35,719 nt of DNA from Blastocatellia bacterium (GTDB lineage Bacteria > Acidobacteriota > Blastocatellia > HR10): NCBI GenBank assembly GCA_035573895.1, contig DATLZR010000176.1, positions 1 through 35,719 of the forward strand. Direction: 5' to 3'. The position numbers and the translations under genes were made by a program. Below are positions 16,001 to 23,212 of this stretch, piece by piece (positions within the stretch are counted from its first letter, which is position 1; each line of letters starts with the position of its first letter). The notes beneath the pieces were generated by a model. The model made no database searches, was not told the DNA's origin, and saw nothing but the letters and a program-made list of their open reading frames with translations.

Positions 16001-17984
16001 CTGTGCCTACGCCGATGGCTACCGTCTCGCCTTCGGGCGAGAACCCCAGGAACGTCGCCAATCCCAACGACACCGTTTGCATACCCGTTTGCATGTTGTG
16101 GATTCTGACCTCGTTCCCCACACTGAGAGCGGCGGTTTGCCCGTCCGGCGAAAACCCCAGGAATGTCGCCGACCCCAGCGACACCACCTGCTGGCCGGTG
16201 AGAGCGTTGTGAAGTTGAACACTGTTCCCGACCCTGGTCGCTATCGTCTCGCCGTCGGACGAGTATGCCAGGAACGTCGCCGAACTGAGCGACAGCGCCT
16301 GAGCGCCCGTTTGGGTGTTATGGACTCTGACCTCGGGGCCAACACCGATGGCAACTGTCTCTCCGGACGGGCTGAAGCCAAGAAAGCTGGCCGAGCCGAG
16401 CGACAGCGCCTGAGCGCCCGTCCGGGTGCTATGGATCCTGACATCCGAGCCCACGCCAATGGCTGCACTGTTACTGTCTTTGTCAACCGGACTGAGGATC
16501 AACTCATAACCGCCGCTGGAAGCGCTCCTGGAGGACGTCACGAGAATGATGTAGCTACCCGTCACTGGCAACTGAATCACGTTGATGAGAGCGTTGGTGC
16601 CCGAGCCGGAGTTATCGTCGTGGATGACTCCGATGGTGGAACCCACATGTGAGCGAAGCTGACCGAATACAGTGATGGTATCTGTTGCTGCTGGCAGGCT
16701 CGGATTGGTGGCCGTAGCGATGGCTGTATAAACGTTGCGCCCAACACGGCAGGGCACGGCGACGCTGAAACTGCCATCAATGCCGACATTCGCGGTGACA
16801 TCGCCTTGACCATCGCCGGTGGTATCAATCACGACCGACTGCAGTCCGACGACGCCGGGCAAGGAGGCGGTGACCTTCGGAACATCCGCGAAGGTGGGAA
16901 TGGCGGTGAACGTGCCGCCGGTCACCTGAGCGATTTCCGTCAGTGAGGCCGGACTCACGCCACTGCCAATCCCGAACGTATCAATGCGAATCCCGCCCGG
17001 GCGAAAGCGTTCGAGCGGTCCGCCAGGCTGTTTGTAACTGTCATTGTCGGGGGCTCCATCTGAGAAAAAGAGCACCACCTCCGAAATACTGTCAGTGGCG
17101 CTGGAGGGAGCTAAAGCCGTCAAGGTCTTCTCAAGCGCATCTCGGTAATTGGTGGTGCCCGATCCGATCCGTGGCAGTCCGGCCTCTATTTGAGCGCGGG
17201 AGCGAGTGAGCGGCACGACGATGGCGGCGGTGCTATGAAACTGAACCAACGCAACCGACGACGAGAGCAATCCATCATCATCGGGATCGAGTGCGGCGAG
17301 AATCGCGCGCACACCCGCAACTTGTAAGCTGTGCTCCTGATCGTCCACGCTGCCGGAGACATCGAGCACAATACAGACTTCAAGATTGGTGGGAACGCCG
17401 GTTCCCGTCACGCCGGCTTTGCCGGTTAACTGAATGTTGGTCGGACTGGCCGGGATGGGAATCGTCGAACCATCAGGCGGCGAAGTGATGTTGACGAAGA
17501 CGCCGGCTTGTTGCAACTGGTCGGCGAACGATGCCGAGATGATGTCCGAACTTTCGGCATCGAGCATTTCTGCCGACGTCGGTGGTTTCGGAAATAGTCG
17601 TGAGGCGTCGAGAAAGAGCGTCACGGCCGGATCGAGCGCGCCGGAGGTCGAGTTGACTTCGATTTTGACCGATTCACCGGCGATGCCTTGGAACTGGTAG
17701 ATGTCGGCATCAGAGTTATAGTCAATGACGCCCTGCACGCGCTGGCCAATCAGAATACTCCCGCCCTCAACGTCCACGCTCGGTCCTTGCGCGAGCGCCG
17801 CGGGCGCGGGTTCAATGTCGGGATTGGGCAAAATGGCGTGATCAGAGTTTATAGTCTCAAGAGAAGCTCCAGAGCTGATCGGAGCCTCCGAGGAAAGCGG
17901 CTGAATCGAAATAGTGCCGAAACCGAGGCAAAAAGTTATGGCAGATGCGAGGATTCTGAACAGGGGGCTTCTCCTTCGGCGCAT
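13083..17984 (-). CDS. Giant secreted protein: PPC-like, vWFA, 14 WD40-like blades, PPC-like, beta-helix
   Basis: 1633 residues from ATG at 17984, chosen over the ATG 21 bases upstream because AGGAGG lies seven bases before it. A signal peptide covers about residues 1-34 after MRRRR. Domains in order: PPC-like region about 73-130; von Willebrand factor A about 201-375 with complete metal-site motif D208-x-S210-x-S212 and a later SDG; linker beta-domain and PPC-like end about 380-500; 14 tandem 37-residue blades at 505-1022; PPC-like region about 1030-1160; right-handed beta-helix about 1165-1530 with many GNxIxxN turns (NosD/pectate-lyase type); and a C-terminal DPRFVNPSAGNFRLQSNSPAID...LGAYEFQ block, which resembles choice-of-anchor domains. 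Blade consensus: FSPDGETVAIGVGTDVRIHN, then ARTGAQVVSLGSATFLG. Such parts are typical of surface adhesion or binding proteins; I see no catalytic site. A sigma-54 promoter and a leader hairpin precede it. Confidence 0.88.
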   Translation of the reverse strand: MRRRRSPLFRILASAITFCLGFGTISIQPLSSEAPISSGASLETINSDHAILPNPDIEPAPAALAQGPSVDVEGGSILIGQRVQGVIDYNSDADIYQFQGIAGESVKIEVNSTSGALDPAVTLFLDASRLFPKPPTSAEMLDAESSDIISASFADQLQQAGVFVNITSPPDGSTIPIPASPTNIQLTGKAGVTGTGVPTNLEVCIVLDVSGSVDDQEHSLQVAGVRAILAALDPDDDGLLSSSVALVQFHSTAAIVVPLTRSRAQIEAGLPRIGSGTTNYRDALEKTLTALAPSSATDSISEVVLFFSDGAPDNDSYKQPGGPLERFRPGGIRIDTFGIGSGVSPASLTEIAQVTGGTFTAIPTFADVPKVTASLPGVVGLQSVVIDTTGDGQGDVTANVGIDGSFSVAVPCRVGRNVYTAIATATNPSLPAATDTITVFGQLRSHVGSTIGVIHDDNSGSGTNALINVIQLPVTGSYIILVTSSRSASSGGYELILSPVDKDSNSAAIGVGSDVRIHSTRTGAQALSLGSASFLGFSPSGETVAIGVGPEVRVHNTQTGAQALSLSSATFLAYSSDGETIATRVGNSVQLHNALTGQQVVSLGSATFLGFSPDGQTAALSVGNEVRIHNMQTGMQTVSLGLATFLGFSPEGETVAIGVGTDVRIHNARTGAQVVSLGSATFLGFSPDGETVAIGVGSDVRIHNARTGQQILSSGPATFLGFSPDGQTVALGVGTDVRIHNAQTGQQLLSLGSATFLGFSPDGETVALKVGSDVHIHNARTGQPVLSLSSATFLAFSPDGETVSIAVGTDVRIHNVQSGSQVVSLGSATFLGFSPDSGAVAIRVGSDVRIHNARTGAQVVSLGSATFLGFSPDGQTVAIGVGTDVRIHNTRTGQQTVSLGSATFLGFSPEGETVAFGVGSDVRIHNARTGQQVVLLGSATFLGFSSDGETVAIAVGADVRLHNARNGQQILSLASATFVAFSLDGDAVAIAVGTDVRIHNTRTGQQVLSLGSAAFLAFSFDHTRGTSSDQGPNDSCLNAREITTLPFTETLDTTKATSSSDDPLQSCTLGGPARNSNSVWYRFTPTTTGTVTADTAGSNYDTVLSAYTGSCGSLTELACDDDSGGGLASQIRLDVTGGRTYLFMVTAFGPKPTGGTLVFNFQFAPRGPRIIRVAQHGGGDFTSVQTAIDDAKQGEIVEIIDSETYRENLRITTNGITVRAAQGRTPVIDGSSREGHAIEIDGATGVTIEGLMIRGGNFSSGGGAGVRARNGASVTLINNVITSNQRGVSVSASQMILRNNRVESNRGTGIIFFTRSSGSIEGNTIQNNNDTDPDSAFDRGIEVQDLAQPMEIKNNTISSNASHGVIIFSSSVTLTGNTISGNSIGILATVSGSSATGSVVMVRSNTIENHRQEGIFLLAQTSGDIIGNKILNNNDRNSTTFFDRGIELVNTAGEFLIQNNEIVGNGNQGVIIFSTRARLINNVITGNRAGVVLNASSDTPTVGAQVNLINNTVASNSSLGVGTVLGSNSRAIIVNSIVSGNADDLDGIASTDVSFTLIGDGTFAAQNNNLTGDPRFVNPSAGNFRLQSNSPAIDRGSNAAIVGVLTDLVGTPRVVDGNGDGTATVDLGAYEFQ
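14919..16472 (-). repeat. Fourteen tandem 111-base coding repeats (WD40-like blades)
   Basis: Each unit encodes 37 residues: T-V-A-I-G-V-G-[TS]-D-V-R-I-H-N-x-[RQ]-T-G-x-Q-x-[VL]-S-L-G-S-A-T-F-L-G-F-S-P-D-G-[EQ]. All 14 units have exactly the same length. Units 1-4 and 13-14 are the most diverged (N-N-S-V, S-V-G-N-E-V, F-S-L-D-G-D, F-S-F-D-H-T). Middle units are nearly identical in protein and clearly related in DNA, which points to recent amplification or gene conversion. Fourteen is twice seven, so two seven-bladed propellers are the natural reading. Confidence 0.9.
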
Positions 17985-18018
17985 AAAATCTCCTCCTGAG
18001 TGCATGTGAGGGTGGTGG

Positions 18019-18060
18019 CTGCCCGTCCAACAGGTGAGGGATCTCTAGCCCTCCGGGCAG
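18019..18060 (-). promoter_or_regulatory. Leader hairpin of the giant protein gene
   Basis: On the minus strand CTGCCCG-GAGGG, an 8-base loop, CCCTC, a 10-base bulge and CGGGCAG form a 12-pair interrupted stem within the roughly 130-base leader. It ends about 28 bases before the ribosome binding site. It could stabilise the mRNA or modulate translation; no riboswitch family was recognised. Confidence 0.35.
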
Positions 18061-18128
18061 GTCGTCCGGCGGGCAACATGCTGATCCTCCTCTCACTTTT
18101 CTCTCTCACGAAAAAACGTTAAACTGAG

Positions 18129-18144
18129 AGCAATCAGTGTGCCA
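18129..18144 (-). promoter_or_regulatory. Sigma-54 promoter (-24/-12) of the giant secreted protein gene
   Basis: Minus strand TGGCAC-ACTGA-TTGCT matches the sigma-54 consensus TGGCAC-n5-TTGC[AT] at every specified base, with the invariant GG and GC ten bases apart. Transcription would begin near 18118. A perfect 10-base palindrome TTCGGCCGAA (18209-18218), about 65 bases upstream, and the imperfect GGTGT-n10-ACACC (18163-18182) are possible activator sites. An NtrC-type activator is encoded just downstream of this gene. Confidence 0.65.
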
Positions 18145-18905
18145 CAATCCGAATAGGGCAGGGGTGTGACCGAAACGACACCGGCAGCAGGCACCAGTCG
18201 GTTAAAATTTCGGCCGAAGATAAATGTCCTCAGCGGCTTAGCAAGGATCTTTCACCGATAGACCTCGTGCACAGCCACCTTCCTTTTCTTAGACTGGTCT
18301 CCTTCGGAGTGCGTTCGGGAGGAGCCAAATAACCCAACACACGTCAATTCATGTATAACCCTCTGCTTGGTGAGGGTTTGTATGGGGAGTTAAATGACCA
18401 CGGCCTGGAGCAAGTTACTCAGGCTGGTTTTAAGCAGGCATGGACCGACTGATATGCGAGGGGACTCGATTCCGGATGGAAAATTCTTGCCCGACATCGT
18501 TCACACCCAGTCGGCTGCCCTTAGAGACCTGGTATCTCGCTATAAGGTCAAGTCGTTTTAGTCGGAGGGTGGAAGGGGGGTTCGCTCTGTGCGGCGCGGA
18601 GGCAGCACTTTTACGAGCATGCTCGACGACGCGGGTGGAAGGGACCTGAGGTGAAACGCAGGGAGGCTCCCCGCTGGCGTCATATCTCATTGCGGGAGGC
18701 TCCACCCACCTGCCTGTTATCAGGTGGTGCGGGCACAGCGCGCAGAGGCAGCCTGCTTGGCGTATTCTGCGTCAGGATGGCTGGCGAATTTTTTGAACCG
18801 GTATCAGGGTAATCCACCCGACATCCGGCCGCTGTGAAGGCGATTGTCCCACCTTTTTGTGATGAACGTCCGCTGGTGAGACCGGTCCGCGAGCAATCGA
18901 GAGTT
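18145..18905. other. Long region without a convincing gene
   Basis: About 760 bases. Apart from possible activator palindromes near the sigma-54 promoter, it holds the inverted repeats AACCCTC/GAGGGTT (18357-18378) and CCACCTG/CAGGTGG (18706-18727). It also has a direct repeat GGGAGGCTCC at 18661-18670 and 18694-18703. A 91-codon minus frame (18430-18705) and a 69-codon plus frame (18440-18649) overlap each other and have no ribosome binding site or recognisable motif. No tRNA or known small RNA was recognised. Confidence 0.5.
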
Positions 18906-19238
18906 TCAGACGGCGGCCTTGCGGAGTTTACGCTTGAGCGCATGAATCTGGCGGCGAATGAGTTTCAGTTGCAGGCGATCGTGAGCGGCAATGGCGGCAT
19001 CGCGTTTCCTTTTCAGCTCGCGGATCTGGGCCTTGATGGCCATTTTGTTGGCCAGCGCCGCCGCTCGATGCTCGCGGGTATCAATGCCGAGAATCTTGCA
19101 GAGCACAAGCAGCAGTTGCTCCTTGTGCATTTGCGTATATCCCCGAAGGGCTTCGGCATGTTCCTCCTTCAAGCCTTCGGCCAGATGGCGAAGTTCACCA
19201 ACGGTCATCTTCTTGAGCTGTTCGAGCGTGTAGGCCAT
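18906..19238 (-). CDS. Small Rho N-terminal/SAP-like helical protein
   Basis: 110 residues from ATG at 19238, chosen because GGAGG lies six bases before it; two ATGs further upstream have no proper spacing. Residues about 3-60 (YTLEQLKKMTVGELRHLAEGL, then HKEQLLLVLCKILGI) resemble the Rho N-terminal/SAP-like helix-extended-loop-helix fold, seen in proteins that bind nucleic acid. Residues about 70-110 form a highly basic helix (KAQIRELKRKRDAAIAAHDR, then RRQIHALKRKLRKA) that could be a coiled coil or an RNA/DNA contact. I believe similar short proteins are widespread and uncharacterised, but cannot confirm. It is divergent from the nuo operon and has no operon partner. Confidence 0.75.
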   Translation of the reverse strand: MAYTLEQLKKMTVGELRHLAEGLKEEHAEALRGYTQMHKEQLLLVLCKILGIDTREHRAAALANKMAIKAQIRELKRKRDAAIAAHDRLQLKLIRRQIHALKRKLRKAAV

Positions 19239-19349
19239 AGGCATCCTCCATAAGATCATCACCAGTGGAAGAGGTCACGGTTAGAGCTGGCGACCTCGGT
19301 CCTCGCCTGCGAGAGCTTCGACTCGAAGGCCCGTTTCCCGGGCGAGCCG

Positions 19350-19379
19350 ATTATGATTCGATCTCATCGTTTCGGTCAC
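19350..19379 (-). promoter_or_regulatory. Possible promoter of the Rho-N-like gene
   Basis: Minus strand GTGACC (19374-19379), 18-base spacer, CATAAT (19350-19355): matches of 4/6 and 5/6. It would give a leader of about 105 bases. Reported as tentative because other spacings are possible. Confidence 0.28.
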
Positions 19380-19514
19380 CGACGACCTCTCCCGCCACAG
19401 GCGATCGGTGTGCAAGCGCAGCTTGAGCAAGATAACCAATACGGCGGTCATTCGTCAAAAAGGGGAATCGCCGGTGTGAGTCGCTCTTTCCGGTGGTGAG
19501 ATTCGCCCCCTTCG

Positions 19515-19542
19515 TTGACAAATCAAGAGGCGGTGTGCTAAA
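19515..19542 (+). promoter_or_regulatory. Probable promoter of the nuo operon
   Basis: A perfect -35 box TTGACA (19515-19520) is followed after 16 bases by GCTAAA (19537-19542), a 3/6 -10 match. Transcription would start near 19550. That excludes a GTG start at 19548 and favours the nuoC ATG at 19590. Confidence 0.45.
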
Positions 19543-19589
19543 AAGTCGTGCTTTCCGAATCGGGGGATTGGCGGCGCACACCGAAACCG

Positions 19590-20204
19590 ATGCCAGAAGA
19601 GAAACAAGAAAAGCCAGCAACCAAGCCTGCACCGCCGGCGGCCAAAGCGCCCCCGACGCTCCCGATGGCCGACATTTCCGAGACTCCCCTGGTCCGCCGA
19701 TTGGCCGAGCACTTCCCCGGGGCGGTTATTGAAGCGCAGGAGATCTTCGGGTTGCCCACGCTCCGCATCGCTCGGGATCACATTGTCGCCGTCTGTCAGT
19801 TCTTGCGCGATGATCCGGAGACGCAGTTCGACTTCCTCACCGATCTGACGGCCCGTCACATTCCCGAGGCGGAGAAGCCCTTCCAGGTGATCTATCATCT
19901 CTACTCCTTTTCCCGAAATGTGCGCTTGCGGTTGAAGGTTGATCTGGCCGAAGGCCAAACCTGTCCGAGCGTCGTCTCGGTGTGGGGAGCGGCCAACTGG
20001 ATGGAGCGCGAGGCCTATGATCTCGTGGGGGTGAGGTTCGAGGGGCATCCCGATCTCCGGCGGTTGCTTTTGCCCGAAGACTGGGACGGTCATCCGCTGC
20101 GCAAGGACTATCCTCTGACATTTCGCTACAATCGCTGGACGGCTGAGCATCTCAATATGATCGAGTTCCGCGAGGGCACGGAGTATAGCGGGAGGTTCGA
20201 GTAG
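19590..20204 (+). CDS. nuoC: NADH-quinone oxidoreductase subunit C
   Basis: 204 residues. Complex I 30-kDa subunit, in the hydrophilic arm where it holds NuoD and NuoB together. The family signature is clear at about residues 148-190: EREAYDLVGVRFEGHPDLRR, then LLLPEDWDGHPLRKDYPL. The N-terminus carries a proline/alanine/lysine-rich tail (about 25 residues) before the conserved domain begins at TPLVRRLAEHFPG. The start is not certain: GTG at 19548 is in frame, but the promoter position favours ATG 19590. Neither has a strong ribosome binding site. It is the first gene of the operon; the usual nuoA and nuoB are missing ahead of it. Its stop abuts the nuoD ATG (TAG-ATG). Confidence 0.93.
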   Translation: MPEEKQEKPATKPAPPAAKAPPTLPMADISETPLVRRLAEHFPGAVIEAQEIFGLPTLRIARDHIVAVCQFLRDDPETQFDFLTDLTARHIPEAEKPFQVIYHLYSFSRNVRLRLKVDLAEGQTCPSVVSVWGAANWMEREAYDLVGVRFEGHPDLRRLLLPEDWDGHPLRKDYPLTFRYNRWTAEHLNMIEFREGTEYSGRFE

Positions 20205-21347
20205 ATGCACAAACCCGAAGTCGCCATTACGCGAGAGAAGTTGCTGGCGGCGCGCGAGATGGTCCTCAACATGGGGCCGCAGCACCCCTCGACGCACGGC
20301 GTGCTGCGGGTGATCCTCAAACTCGACGGGGAAACCGTCATTGATCTGGACTGCGACATCGGCTATCTCCACCGGGGCGTCGAGAAGATTTGCGAGAATC
20401 GCACCTACGTTCACATCGAACCCTATTTTGATCGTCTCGACTATGTGGCCGCCGTCTCCAACGATCTCTGTTACGTCGAGACGGTGGAGAAGATCGCCGG
20501 GATCGAGGTGCCGGAGAAAGCCCGCTACATTCGCGTCATCCTGACCGAGCTTCAGCGCATTGCCAGTCACCTGCTTTGGCTGGGCACGCATGCGATGGAT
20601 ATCGGGGCGGTCACGATCTTTCTCTACGCTTTCCGCGAGCGCGAGGAGATTCTGAAAATCTTCGAGAATTACTTCGGTGCGCGGCTGACGGCCAATGCCT
20701 TCCGCATCGGCGGCCTCCAATACGACATCTACGACGGCTTCGAGGAGCAGGTGCGCGAGTTCTGTCGGATCTTTCCCGAACGACTCCGCGAGTATGAGAC
20801 GATCTTGAACGAGAACCGCATCTGGTTACAGCGCACCGTCGGCATCGGCATCCTGACGGCGGAGGAGGCCAAAGACCTCGGCGTCACGGGGCCGGTCCTC
20901 CGGGCCTCGGGCGTGAAGTGGGATATTCGCAAGGCCTTTCCTTACGAAGTCTACGATCAGGTGGAGTTCGACATCCCCGTGGGAGAGAACGGGGATACCT
21001 ATGATCGCTACCTCGTGCGCATGGAGGAGATGCGCCAGAGCCGACGCATCATCCTCCAGTGCCTGGACAAACTGAAGACATTGCATCCGGGGCCGATCCT
21101 GGGAAAAGTGCCCAAGATCATCCGCCCGCCACTTGGCGAGGTCTATCATTCGATTGAGTCGCCCAAAGGGGAATTGGGGATTTATCTCGTGAGCAACGGG
21201 ACGTCGTTCCCGGAGCGACTGCGGATTCGCCCGCCCTCGCTCATCAATTTGCAGGCGCTCAAGAAAATGGCCGTCGGGCATCTGGTGGCCGATGTGGTGG
21301 CGCTCATCGGCTCGATTGATATTGTCCTGGGGGAAGTGGACCGATGA
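20205..21347 (+). CDS. nuoD: NADH-quinone oxidoreductase subunit D
   Basis: 380 residues. Complex I 49-kDa subunit, which forms the quinone-binding pocket with NuoB and NuoH. The N-terminal loop [15 protein letters not shown] carries the histidines that face the quinone, and [16 protein letters not shown] follows. The C-terminal block is [38 protein letters not shown], ending in the family's G-x-x-D-x-V-x-G-E-V-D-R. It begins directly after the nuoC stop with no gap, consistent with coupled translation. No sign of fusion with NuoC. Confidence 0.97.
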   Translation: MHKPEVAITREKLLAAREMVLNMGPQHPSTHGVLRVILKLDGETVIDLDCDIGYLHRGVEKICENRTYVHIEPYFDRLDYVAAVSNDLCYVETVEKIAGIEVPEKARYIRVILTELQRIASHLLWLGTHAMDIGAVTIFLYAFREREEILKIFENYFGARLTANAFRIGGLQYDIYDGFEEQVREFCRIFPERLREYETILNENRIWLQRTVGIGILTAEEAKDLGVTGPVLRASGVKWDIRKAFPYEVYDQVEFDIPVGENGDTYDRYLVRMEEMRQSRRIILQCLDKLKTLHPGPILGKVPKIIRPPLGEVYHSIESPKGELGIYLVSNGTSFPERLRIRPPSLINLQALKKMAVGHLVADVVALIGSIDIVLGEVDR

Positions 21348-21374
21348 GGGGATCCGGCGCGAGGAGAGAAAGCA

Positions 21375-22646
21375 ATGGAGATTCTTCGGGCGCTCGCTGA
21401 GAATCCGGTTATCGCCGAGTACGTACTGGCGCGGCTGCCGGCCATCATCATCGTGCTCTTTCTCATTCTGACGGCGGCGGCCTATCTCGTCTATGCCGAG
21501 CGCAAAATCAGCGCCTTCATTCAAGCCCGATTGGGGCCGATGCGCGTGGGCCCGTGGGGATTGCTGCAACCACTGGCCGATGCGCTCAAGCTCCTGTCCA
21601 AGGAAGACATCATCCCGGCGCGAGCCGACCGAACGATCTTCGCGCTCGCTCCCATCATCTCGGTGGCGGCGGCGCTCGTGGTTCTGGCCGTTCTTCCCTT
21701 CGGTCCGGGACGGGCGACGATTACCGATGTGAATATCGGGTTGCTGTTTATCCTCTCGGTCTCATCGGTCGGCGTGCTGGGAATCATCCTGGGAGGCTGG
21801 GCGTCCAACAGCAAATATCCGCTTCTGGGGGCGCTGCGCTCGTCGGCGCAGATGGTCAGCTACGAAGTGGCGATGGGATTGGCGCTCATCGGTCCGCTCA
21901 TGCTGGCCAAGACGCTCTCGATGGTCGGGATCATCGAGGCCCAGATGAGCGATGGGCTGTGGTACATTTTCTACCAGCCGATGGCCTTCCTCATCTTCCT
22001 CATCGGCGGACTGGCCGAGACCAATCGCGCGCCCTTCGACCTGCCTGAAGGGGAGTCGGAACTCGTCGCCGGGTTCCACACCGAGTACAGCGGTTTTCGC
22101 TGGGCGCTCTACTTCGTCGCCGAGTACACCAATATCGTCGTCTCGGCGGCTGTCGCGGTGACGCTCTTTCTCGGCGGCTGGCATTTTCCCGGTCTGACGA
22201 GGATCGCCCAACCCGGCACGGCGCTCTACACGGTCCTCAGCATCCTGGTCTTCGCCGTGAAGGTTCTGGCCATCGTCTATTGTTTCATCTGGTTCCGCTG
22301 GACATTTCCCCGCTATCGCTACGATCAATTGATGGACCTGGGGTGGCGCTGGCTGATCCCGGCAGCGATGGCCAATATCTTGCTCACCGGAGCCATCCTC
22401 GTCATCGGTCAGGATATGGGACTGGTCGAGACGGTGGCGACGGCTACGGGCGAACGGCTCGTGAGCGTGGGACTGTGGGGCAAGCTCTTTCTGATCGCCG
22501 CGGCGCTTTTGCTGACCATTCCCATCACCTGGGTCATACTGGCCATCATCAATCGCCGCTCGGCGGATTTCAACCTGCGCGTCCAGCGCCAGATTCGGTT
22601 GAGCGAAGCCGGAGAGGCGGACAAGGAAGTTTTCGCTCGGGTCTGA
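21375..22646 (+). CDS. nuoH: NADH-quinone oxidoreductase subunit H
   Basis: 423 residues, longer than the usual 320-360 because of a C-terminal extension after the last helix (INRRSADFNLRVQRQIRLSEAGEADKEVF). The protein is a heel subunit with eight membrane helices connecting the hydrophilic arm to the antiporter-like subunits. Signatures are YAERKISAFIQARLGPMRVG, then GLLQPLADALKLLSKEDIIP (first cytoplasmic loop), and AETNRAPFDLPEGESELVAG, then FHTEYSGFRWALYFVAEY (quinone-access loop with conserved E and R residues). GAGGAG about ten bases before ATG. Spacing 27 bases after nuoD. Confidence 0.96.
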   Translation: MEILRALAENPVIAEYVLARLPAIIIVLFLILTAAAYLVYAERKISAFIQARLGPMRVGPWGLLQPLADALKLLSKEDIIPARADRTIFALAPIISVAAALVVLAVLPFGPGRATITDVNIGLLFILSVSSVGVLGIILGGWASNSKYPLLGALRSSAQMVSYEVAMGLALIGPLMLAKTLSMVGIIEAQMSDGLWYIFYQPMAFLIFLIGGLAETNRAPFDLPEGESELVAGFHTEYSGFRWALYFVAEYTNIVVSAAVAVTLFLGGWHFPGLTRIAQPGTALYTVLSILVFAVKVLAIVYCFIWFRWTFPRYRYDQLMDLGWRWLIPAAMANILLTGAILVIGQDMGLVETVATATGERLVSVGLWGKLFLIAAALLLTIPITWVILAIINRRSADFNLRVQRQIRLSEAGEADKEVFARV

Positions 22647-22707
22647 TGGAGAGCCTCGACGATTCGGAGACCGAAAGAGCACGGGCGATACGCCCAAGGA
22701 GAGGATC

Positions 22708-23205
22708 ATGGCCGAGAGACGACGCAACTGGAAGGAAACGATTGCTCGGTTCCTGTTGCTCGACCTCATCAAGGGGTTGCTGGTGACCTTCAAGTATCAG
22801 GCGCCGAAGCATTGTTACACCGAACAATATCCCAAGGTGCGACCGAAGATCGCCGAACGGTTTCGGGGAGCGCCCCGATTGAATCTCGATCCGGAGACGG
22901 GCGAGACGCTCTGCATTGCGTGCAACCTGTGCGCCGTCGCCTGTCCGGAAAATCTCATCACGGTGATCGAAACCGTCAAGGAATACGTTGATCACGAGGG
23001 GAAGACGAAAAAGAAGCGGGTGCTCGCCGACTACACCTACGATACGTCGCGCTGCATGTTCTGCGGCCATTGCCAGGATGTCTGTCCGACCTACGCCATC
23101 GAGCTGACGCAGGAGTTCGAGCTGGCCATCTATCGGCGAAAGGATTTCGTCTGGTCGTGGGAGATGCTGGAGAAGGGAATCGAGCAACCGATCTATACCC
23201 GCTGA
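22708..23205 (+). CDS. nuoI: NADH-quinone oxidoreductase subunit I (two 4Fe-4S clusters)
   Basis: 165 residues. Eight-iron ferredoxin subunit carrying clusters N6a and N6b. C69-x2-C72-x2-C75-x3-C79-P binds the first cluster with C126 as partner cysteine. C116-x2-C119-x2-C122-x3-C126-P provides the second with C79. All eight cysteines are intact. The N-terminal amphipathic helix (FLLLDLIKGLLVTFKY) docks it on the membrane arm. Between the motifs lies a lysine-rich insert (HEGKTKKKR). AGGAGAGG lies just before ATG. Its presence without nuoE-F-G shows that electrons must come from a partner encoded elsewhere. Confidence 0.96.
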   Translation: MAERRRNWKETIARFLLLDLIKGLLVTFKYQAPKHCYTEQYPKVRPKIAERFRGAPRLNLDPETGETLCIACNLCAVACPENLITVIETVKEYVDHEGKTKKKRVLADYTYDTSRCMFCGHCQDVCPTYAIELTQEFELAIYRRKDFVWSWEMLEKGIEQPIYTR

Positions 23206-23212
23206 AGAGGCG

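Noticed and set aside
14919-16472. Regular 111-base periodicity as a possible CRISPR or satellite array
   Set aside because: The period is a whole number of codons (37), the frame stays open throughout and the units encode a beta-propeller motif. There are no unique spacers.
18430-18705. Minus-strand 91-codon frame in the long gap
   Set aside because: No ribosome binding site, no known motif, and it is overlapped by an equally plausible plus frame. Kept only as part of the gap description.
19455-20720. Minus-strand open frame of 421 codons opposite nuoC and nuoD
   Set aside because: Shadow of conserved genes, and it covers the nuo promoter.
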